The notes under the pieces: generated by a model
The model's input: the letters and a program-made list of their open reading frames with translations, nothing else
Databases searched by the model: none
What the model was told of the DNA's origin: nothing
In this document: positions 59,957-64,000 of the stretch, piece after piece
How the letters are laid out: the number at the start of each line of letters is the position of its first letter
Numbering within the stretch: the first letter of the stretch is position 1
Translations under genes and position numbers: made by a program
Source of the DNA: JAWSUT01 sp033549345
GTDB lineage: Bacteria; Bacillota; Dethiobacteria; Dethiobacterales; Dethiobacteraceae
Direction of reading: 5' to 3'
NCBI GenBank assembly: GCA_033549345.1
Contig: JAWSUT010000009.1
Location: 1 to 64,000, forward strand
DNA length: 64,000 nt

Positions 59957-60718
59957 ATGTATAAAACACTTAAACTGGAATCAAAAGGCGGCATAACAAC
60001 GCTAACTCTCAATGTCCCTGAGAAGCGCAACGCGCAGACTCCGGAGCTGACCAGGGAGTTTCCCCTGGCCATTGAAGAAATCAACAATGATCCGGATGTT
60101 AAATTGGTAATTATCACAGGCAGCGGTAAGGCCTTTTGTGCCGGGGGAGATTTACAGATGCTGGAGGACAAGCTGGACCAGCCTCCCGAACAAAACAGAA
60201 GGGAAATGCTGGCGTTTTATAAGGCATACCTCAGTGTTTTGACGCTAGATGTGCCTTGTATTGCAGCGATCAATGGATTTGCTATCGGGGCGGGATTATC
60301 TTTTGCCCTGGGTTGTGATATCCGGATTGCCGCAGAAGAAGCGAAATTGGGGTTTACTTTTTTGAACTTAGGACTCCACCCGGGAATGGGGACCACGTAC
60401 CTGCTGCCGCAGTTAATCGGCACAGCCCATGCGGCGGAACTGGTATTTACCGGCAAGCTTATCACAGCCGAAGAGGGCTGCAGGATGGGTTTGGTCAACA
60501 AGACGGTACCTCTGAAAGATTTGATGGATACTGTTATGGAGACAGCCTCACTGATAGCGGTAAAGCCGGCAAGTGCTTTAAGGATGACAAAAAAGGCAAT
60601 GGTTAAGTATAAACTGAGATACCTGGAGGAAGCTTTGGACTACGAAGCGAATGCGCAGATGCTGGGCTATGCCTCACAGGAAATGAGAGATTTGATTAAC
60701 AGTTATAAGGCTAAATAA
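59957..60718 (+). CDS. Enoyl-CoA hydratase/isomerase family protein
   Basis: A 253-residue crotonase-fold protein. The oxyanion-hole strands are visible: GSGKAFCAGGDLQML and NGFAIGAGLSFALGCDIRIAAEEAKLGFTFLNLGLHPGMGTTYLLPQLIG. The first catalytic Glu position of hydratases falls at GMGTT here rather than a clear acidic pair, so isomerase or other crotonase activity is possible. ATG after TAAGGAGTGTGATTCT. No acyl-CoA dehydrogenase or thiolase nearby. Followed by a terminator. Confidence 0.88.
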   Translation: MYKTLKLESKGGITTLTLNVPEKRNAQTPELTREFPLAIEEINNDPDVKLVIITGSGKAFCAGGDLQMLEDKLDQPPEQNRREMLAFYKAYLSVLTLDVPCIAAINGFAIGAGLSFALGCDIRIAAEEAKLGFTFLNLGLHPGMGTTYLLPQLIGTAHAAELVFTGKLITAEEGCRMGLVNKTVPLKDLMDTVMETASLIAVKPASALRMTKKAMVKYKLRYLEEALDYEANAQMLGYASQEMRDLINSYKAK

Positions 60719-60735
60719 ATAATAAGTTTGATTCG

Positions 60736-60769
60736 AACTCCGGTTAAGTTTTTAACTGGAGTTTTTTTA
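60736..60769 (+). terminator. Rho-independent terminator after the enoyl-CoA hydratase gene
   Basis: The stem AACTCCGGTTAA/TTAACTGGAGTT with loop GTTT is followed by TTTTTATT. Confidence 0.9.
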
Positions 60770-60779
60770 TTAAATACAC

Positions 60780-60807
60780 TTGACATGTTCTATTTATGAT
60801 ATATAAT
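60780..60807 (+). promoter_or_regulatory. Promoter of the TetR-flavoenzyme operon with flanking direct repeat
   Basis: TTGACA (60780-60785), a 16-nt spacer and TATAAT (60802-60807). The sequence ATGATATATAA overlaps the -10 box, and ATGATATATATAA recurs about 34 nt later just before the Shine-Dalgarno. These repeats could be the operator for the TetR protein; this part is inference. Confidence 0.7.
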
Positions 60808-60848
60808 AGTTGATAGATAACACATGATATATATAAGGAGGGTTAAAT

Positions 60849-61439
60849 ATGCCACCCAAAAAAAAGTTTTCCAGAGAACAAATTATTGCTGTATCCTTTG
60901 AAATTGCCAGGACAGAGGGCATCGGCAGTATTACGATCAGAAAAGTAGCTGAGAAGCTAAAGAGCTCAATTGCCCCGATCTATGTGAATTTTAAAAATGT
61001 GGATGAACTGATTCAGGCGGTTATAAAAAAGACCTTTGCTATTAGTCAGCAAATCCTTGATCAACAATGCTCGGGGAACGCGTTTGAGGATATCGGTCTT
61101 GCCAGTCTGCAATTTGCCAGGGAATATCCTGTACTCTTTCGTGATCTGGTCATCAACCAGAATGATTATCTGGAAAACTACGACCAGGATATGGGGCCGG
61201 TCCTGATTGAGCAAATGAAGGATGACCCTGACCTGGAAGGGTTTACTGAAGAAGAACTGCTCACGATCTTACTCAAAATGAGAATTTTTCAAACCGGCCT
61301 TTCCGTGATGGTCTCCAATGGATTGCTTGGAGAGAAAGAAGAAAATGCTGCGGAGCTTTTACGCGAGGCGGCCCAAGACGTAATCTGTGCTGCCCGTATG
61401 CGTAAGAATAGCACAATGAAAGGGGAACAGACATCATGA
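60849..61439 (+). CDS. TetR/AcrR family transcriptional regulator
   Basis: A 196-residue regulator. The N-terminal TetR DNA-binding domain is visible: FSREQIIAVSFEIARTEGIGSITIRKVAEKLKSSIAPIYVNFKNVDELIQAV, with the recognition helix IAPIYVNFKNVDEL. The C-terminal ligand domain is helical (LASLQFAREYPVLFRDLVINQN). It overlaps the next gene by 4 nt (ATGA), so it very likely controls its own operon with the flavoenzyme, through the repeats near the promoter. ATG after ATAAGGAGGGTTAAAT. Confidence 0.92.
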   Translation: MPPKKKFSREQIIAVSFEIARTEGIGSITIRKVAEKLKSSIAPIYVNFKNVDELIQAVIKKTFAISQQILDQQCSGNAFEDIGLASLQFAREYPVLFRDLVINQNDYLENYDQDMGPVLIEQMKDDPDLEGFTEEELLTILLKMRIFQTGLSVMVSNGLLGEKEENAAELLREAAQDVICAARMRKNSTMKGEQTS

Positions 61440-62923
61440 AAAAAGTAGTGATCATCGGTGGAGGCATAGCCGGACTCAGTGCAGGTATTTTCGCCCGGAA
61501 AAATGGCTTTGAAACTGTAATACTGGAGAAGCACCATACATTAGGCGGGGAATGCACCGGCTGGGACCGTCAGGGCTATCATATCGACGGATGTATTCAC
61601 TGGCTGGTTGGTACAAAAGCAGGAACGCCGATTCACGACCTTTGGACTGCCGTGGGCGCGCTTGACGGCGTTGAGGTCTATCATCCGGAGAGCTTTTTAG
61701 CTTGTGAGCACCAAGGTGTCAGGGTTCATCTATACCGTGACCTGAACCGGCTGAAGACCAGTTGGCTTAAGCTGTCACCGGAAGATGAAGGTGCCATCAA
61801 TGACTTTTGCCAGACGATTGAAAAACTGCAAACGTTTGAAATACCCGTGGGAAAACCAATGGATATGATGAACATAGTTGAGAAAATCAGGTTGATGAGT
61901 TCAATGAAAGACGCGGGGATGGTTATGCAAAAATACGGCAAAGTCAGTTTAACGGACTATGCCAAAAAGTTTAAACACCCCGCACTGAGGGAGACTCTGG
62001 CTTCCTTTTTGCCGGACGGTTACAGTGCATCGTCTGTTTTCTTTGCCCTTGCCTCCTTTACCAAAGGCCAGGCATCCATTCCTTATGGTGGTTCTAAAGC
62101 ACTGGCAATGCGTATGGTGGACCGCTACCTATCTCTGGGCGGTACCATTGAAGCGTCATGCGAGGTTAAAGACTTAATTGTTGATCGAAACAACGTGAAT
62201 CGCGTGGTCTGTAAAAACGGTAAAACCTTTACAGCAGATTACTTCATTGCAGCATGCGATGCCCATGTACTTTATGAGCGGCTTCTTAAAGGGAAATACC
62301 CCGACCGAGATTTTCAGAGACGCTACCAAAACCATAAGGATTATCCGTTGGCTTCAAATATCTATATCGCGTTAGGATACGAAGGAGAGATGGGAGACCT
62401 TCCACGTAGTCTGCGCTTTCCGGTTGCTCCCTTTAACATTAATCAAACGCCCGTTACCAGTTTGCTTATGACACATTATCAGTATGAGCCTGACTTTGCC
62501 CCGCAAGGCCACACCTTAATCACCTGCGCCATCAACCAGTTCCATGCAGATTATGAGGCATGGGATGCCCTCGCCCAAGACCCCCAGGCCTATAGCCGGG
62601 AGAAAGCGAGAATAGGCGAAGCGGTATGCCGCTCGATTGAGACACGCTTTCCCCAGATGGCCGGAAAGCTTAAAGTCCTCGATGTTGCTACCCCGAAAAC
62701 CTATGAACGGTACTGCAACGCCTACAGAGGTTCGTTCATGGCATTTCTGCCGACCACCCGCGGGAAAATGATGTCCCATTCAGGACGAATCAAAGGCCTG
62801 AACAACATCCTCTTAAGCGGCCAATGGCTCCAGCCTCCGGGAGGACTGCCCGTAGCACTTGTTACCGGAAAAGACACCATCATACGGATCTGTAAGCAGG
62901 AAAGACAAAGGTTTATCAATTAA
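61436..62923 (+). CDS. Phytoene desaturase/carotenoid isomerase-type FAD-dependent oxidoreductase
   Basis: A 495-residue flavoprotein. The Rossmann FAD motif is VVIIGGGIAGLSAGIFARKNGFETVILEKH, followed by GGECTGWDRQGYHIDGCIHWLVG, typical of the CrtI/CrtISO/RetSat group. The C-terminal FAD motif is LLSGQWLQPPGGLPVALVTGKD. Members desaturate or isomerise carotenoids, or saturate retinol; many Bacillota copies have unknown lipid substrates. No crtB/crtM nearby. Translationally coupled to the TetR gene, so probably induced by the TetR ligand. Confidence 0.87.
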   Translation: MKKVVIIGGGIAGLSAGIFARKNGFETVILEKHHTLGGECTGWDRQGYHIDGCIHWLVGTKAGTPIHDLWTAVGALDGVEVYHPESFLACEHQGVRVHLYRDLNRLKTSWLKLSPEDEGAINDFCQTIEKLQTFEIPVGKPMDMMNIVEKIRLMSSMKDAGMVMQKYGKVSLTDYAKKFKHPALRETLASFLPDGYSASSVFFALASFTKGQASIPYGGSKALAMRMVDRYLSLGGTIEASCEVKDLIVDRNNVNRVVCKNGKTFTADYFIAACDAHVLYERLLKGKYPDRDFQRRYQNHKDYPLASNIYIALGYEGEMGDLPRSLRFPVAPFNINQTPVTSLLMTHYQYEPDFAPQGHTLITCAINQFHADYEAWDALAQDPQAYSREKARIGEAVCRSIETRFPQMAGKLKVLDVATPKTYERYCNAYRGSFMAFLPTTRGKMMSHSGRIKGLNNILLSGQWLQPPGGLPVALVTGKDTIIRICKQERQRFIN

Positions 62924-62981
62924 AAAGGAATAGTGGAACGTTATCTTTCAATCTTCGTCTATAATATTGGAGGTGATGAGG

Positions 62982-63485
62982 GTGAAAAAACTACTCCTAT
63001 CTATTCTGGCATTACTGGTAGTCTCGTCGTTAGTGGGCTGCTTAGAAAGCAGGCCAAGTGGCGAACCTGGGATTACAGGATATGTAATGAAAAGAGAAGA
63101 CGGACGGATTCTCGTGATCGATCCAAACCCGCAGGATTTCAGCTCAACAGGCGGCGTAGATGAATACTATAATGCTATTTACTTCTCCAATGCTCCCCGG
63201 GATGTTACCGTCGGAGACAAAGTTAAAGTATGGTTTGATATTATGATGGACTCCTATCCGGGCCAGTCGGAAGTTGAATATCTGGAGATTGTCCCTAGTC
63301 CGAAACCCGCTGGAGCCAACCTTAACGAGTCCGAAGCTTTGAACAAGGCCTTAATGTCTCAGGAATTCAAAACCGATGTTGTAGTAAACTCAATAGATTA
63401 TATGGATGAAACAAGCCGGTGGATTATCAAATTAAAGCAAATTTGGGGCGATGAACTCTATACTGTCGAAGTAAATGATAAGTAA
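62982..63485 (+). CDS. DUF3221 family lipoprotein
   Basis: A 167-residue lipoprotein. The signal MKKLLLSILALLVVSSLVGC has a lipobox cysteine. It is followed by a DUF3221 (YobA-like) domain: ITGYVMKREDGRILVID, EYYNAIYFSNAPRDVTVGDKVKVWFDIMMDSYPGQSEVEYLEIV. The C-terminal part (NEALNKALMSQEF.. with WIIKLKQIW) resembles a second small strand-rich unit. The start is GTG 62982, 8 nt after GGAGG; an upstream TTG at 62967 lies in the RBS. Function unknown; anchored outside the cell membrane. Confidence 0.82.
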   Translation: MKKLLLSILALLVVSSLVGCLESRPSGEPGITGYVMKREDGRILVIDPNPQDFSSTGGVDEYYNAIYFSNAPRDVTVGDKVKVWFDIMMDSYPGQSEVEYLEIVPSPKPAGANLNESEALNKALMSQEFKTDVVVNSIDYMDETSRWIIKLKQIWGDELYTVEVNDK

Positions 63486-63842
63486 CTCTGTATGTGAACC
63501 TCAGCCTGTCTATCTGTTTCTGCCTGAAAAAAATGCTCCCGCGTTCCTTGTGGAGTAGTACCAACCAATACAATAAGAGCACAAAAAAACGCCTTTTTAG
63601 GCGTTATTTTTTTCCACTAATATCACATCCAAAGAGGATAGCTGGATAATTATGGAGAACTGAGAAAAAGATGCTTCTAAAGCAGGCCTTAGTAATTGAC
63701 CCACATGTCTTGGGATAGGGGGGTGACTTTTGGTAATTGATTTGTAAGATACCCTTACTAAATAGAAGATAAAGAAGCATGGAAGATTATTGACATCAGC
63801 CCTGTCAATTTTCAATAAGTATTATTTGGGAGGTATCATGCT
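63486..63842. other. Intergenic region of 357 nt
   Basis: It holds the terminator at 63583-63613, a possible promoter (TTGACA at 63790-63795 with a weak AATAAG-type -10 about 17 nt later) and the Shine-Dalgarno of the small ORF at 63843. Nothing else with coding or structural signal is apparent to me. Confidence 0.6.
63583..63613 (+). terminator. Rho-independent terminator after the DUF3221 gene
   Basis: The stem AACGCCT/AGGCGTT with a TTT loop is flanked by an A run on the left and ATTTTTTT on the right, so it may work in both directions. Confidence 0.85.
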
Positions 63843-63971
63843 TTGCCGGGAGCCGACATCATCATTATTATTCTGCTGGGTATCATCGCATGGAACGTTA
63901 AAACAGGATTTGAATCGCTACAGGATCAGCTAACGCAACTGAATAAGAGCCTGGGTAAGATAAATGATTAG
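63843..63971 (+). CDS. Small single-pass membrane protein, 42 aa
   Basis: A TTG start at 63843, 9 nt after GGGAGG (63828-63833), opens MPGADIIIIILLGIIAWNVK, then TGFESLQDQLTQLNKSLGKIND and TAG. One hydrophobic segment is followed by a short amphipathic coiled-coil-like tail (heptad Leu). An ATG at 63838 is in another frame and gives a peptide of low quality. Similar tiny anchor proteins are common but rarely annotated; function unknown. Confidence 0.55.
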   Translation: MPGADIIIIILLGIIAWNVKTGFESLQDQLTQLNKSLGKIND

Positions 63972-64000
63972 CCGGTAAACATTCTAATGGTATGGTGAGA

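Noticed and set aside
63597..63815. A 72-codon minus-strand frame near the right end
   Set aside because: It starts without a ribosome-binding site, ends within the terminator stem and resembles no family.

Overview
The window looks like a chromosomal stretch of an anaerobic, low-to-mid GC Bacillota (Clostridia-like) bacterium. The signs are strong GGAGG ribosome-binding sites with frequent GTG/TTG starts, AddAB rather than RecBCD, a tungsten-type aldehyde:ferredoxin oxidoreductase, a split archaeal/clostridial-type glutamate synthase, a YlbF-family regulator, a MalY-type lyase, RarD, and a DUF5320/NifX-like pair. I do not commit to a genus. A run of ten Ns (58758-58767) shows this is a scaffolded assembly. 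I saw no rRNA, tRNA, CRISPR array or prophage.

Layout. 1-418 is the 3' end of a group II intron (maturase tail plus catalytic domains V and VI), followed by an AOR-family oxidoreductase. 2.3-4.2 kb holds two small membrane proteins and a trypsin-fold protease whose two halves are in swapped order. 4.3-6.7 kb holds a tRNA nucleotidyltransferase-family enzyme with an HD domain and a TPR-like protein, convergent with an isopropylmalate-dehydrogenase-family enzyme. 7.9-20.8 kb is a compact DNA-break repair block: an alkyltransferase-like fusion protein, an SbcD/YhaO-like nuclease, an SbcC/YhaN-like ATPase with a transmembrane hairpin, AddB and AddA. 20.9-26.1 kb holds a universal stress protein, a minus-strand promoter with a 25-codon ORF, a DMT transporter, a cobalamin riboswitch with cobT, DUF1294, a rhomboid protease, a macro-domain protein and DUF456. 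Then comes an alpha-glucan phosphorylase.

28.0-33.4 kb is a five-gene glutamate synthase operon (glutaminase, FMN/Fe-S synthase core, polyferredoxin, FAD/NAD oxidoreductase, GXGXG domain). Its leader folds as an intrinsic terminator preceded by ANTAR-type hairpins, which suggests nitrogen-responsive antitermination. 33.5-46.0 kb is mixed housekeeping and accessory material: degenerate GGDEF protein, MenA-like prenyltransferase, SpeD, MATE transporter, a DUF3231 gene frameshifted at a T9 tract, a ferritin-like protein, a cytosolic-type subtilase, a lipoprotein PBP, a tetraheme cytochrome c, a NifX-like/DUF5320 pair ending in a REP-like inverted repeat, and a YlbF-family gene that appears to start at AUU.

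46.3-51.3 kb is the lower histidine-degradation operon (hutU, formimino-THF cyclodeaminase, glutamate formiminotransferase, hutI) without hutH. 51.3-54.6 kb holds a CPBP protease remnant, RarD, a MalY-type lyase and DUF6544. 55.4-59.0 kb is an ABC exporter with a LuxR/histidine-kinase two-component system. 59.0-64.0 kb holds an ASCH/PUA-like protein, YwbE, an enoyl-CoA hydratase, a TetR regulator translationally coupled to a phytoene-desaturase-type flavoenzyme, a DUF3221 lipoprotein and a 42-aa membrane peptide.

The most unusual items are the circularly permuted protease (3215-4195), the Cys-to-Gly alkyltransferase-like fusion heading the repair block (7920-8975), the T9 frameshift (38049-38057), the AUU start (45068), the ANTAR-like leader (28119-28199) and the unexplained minus-strand transcription unit (21525-21674).
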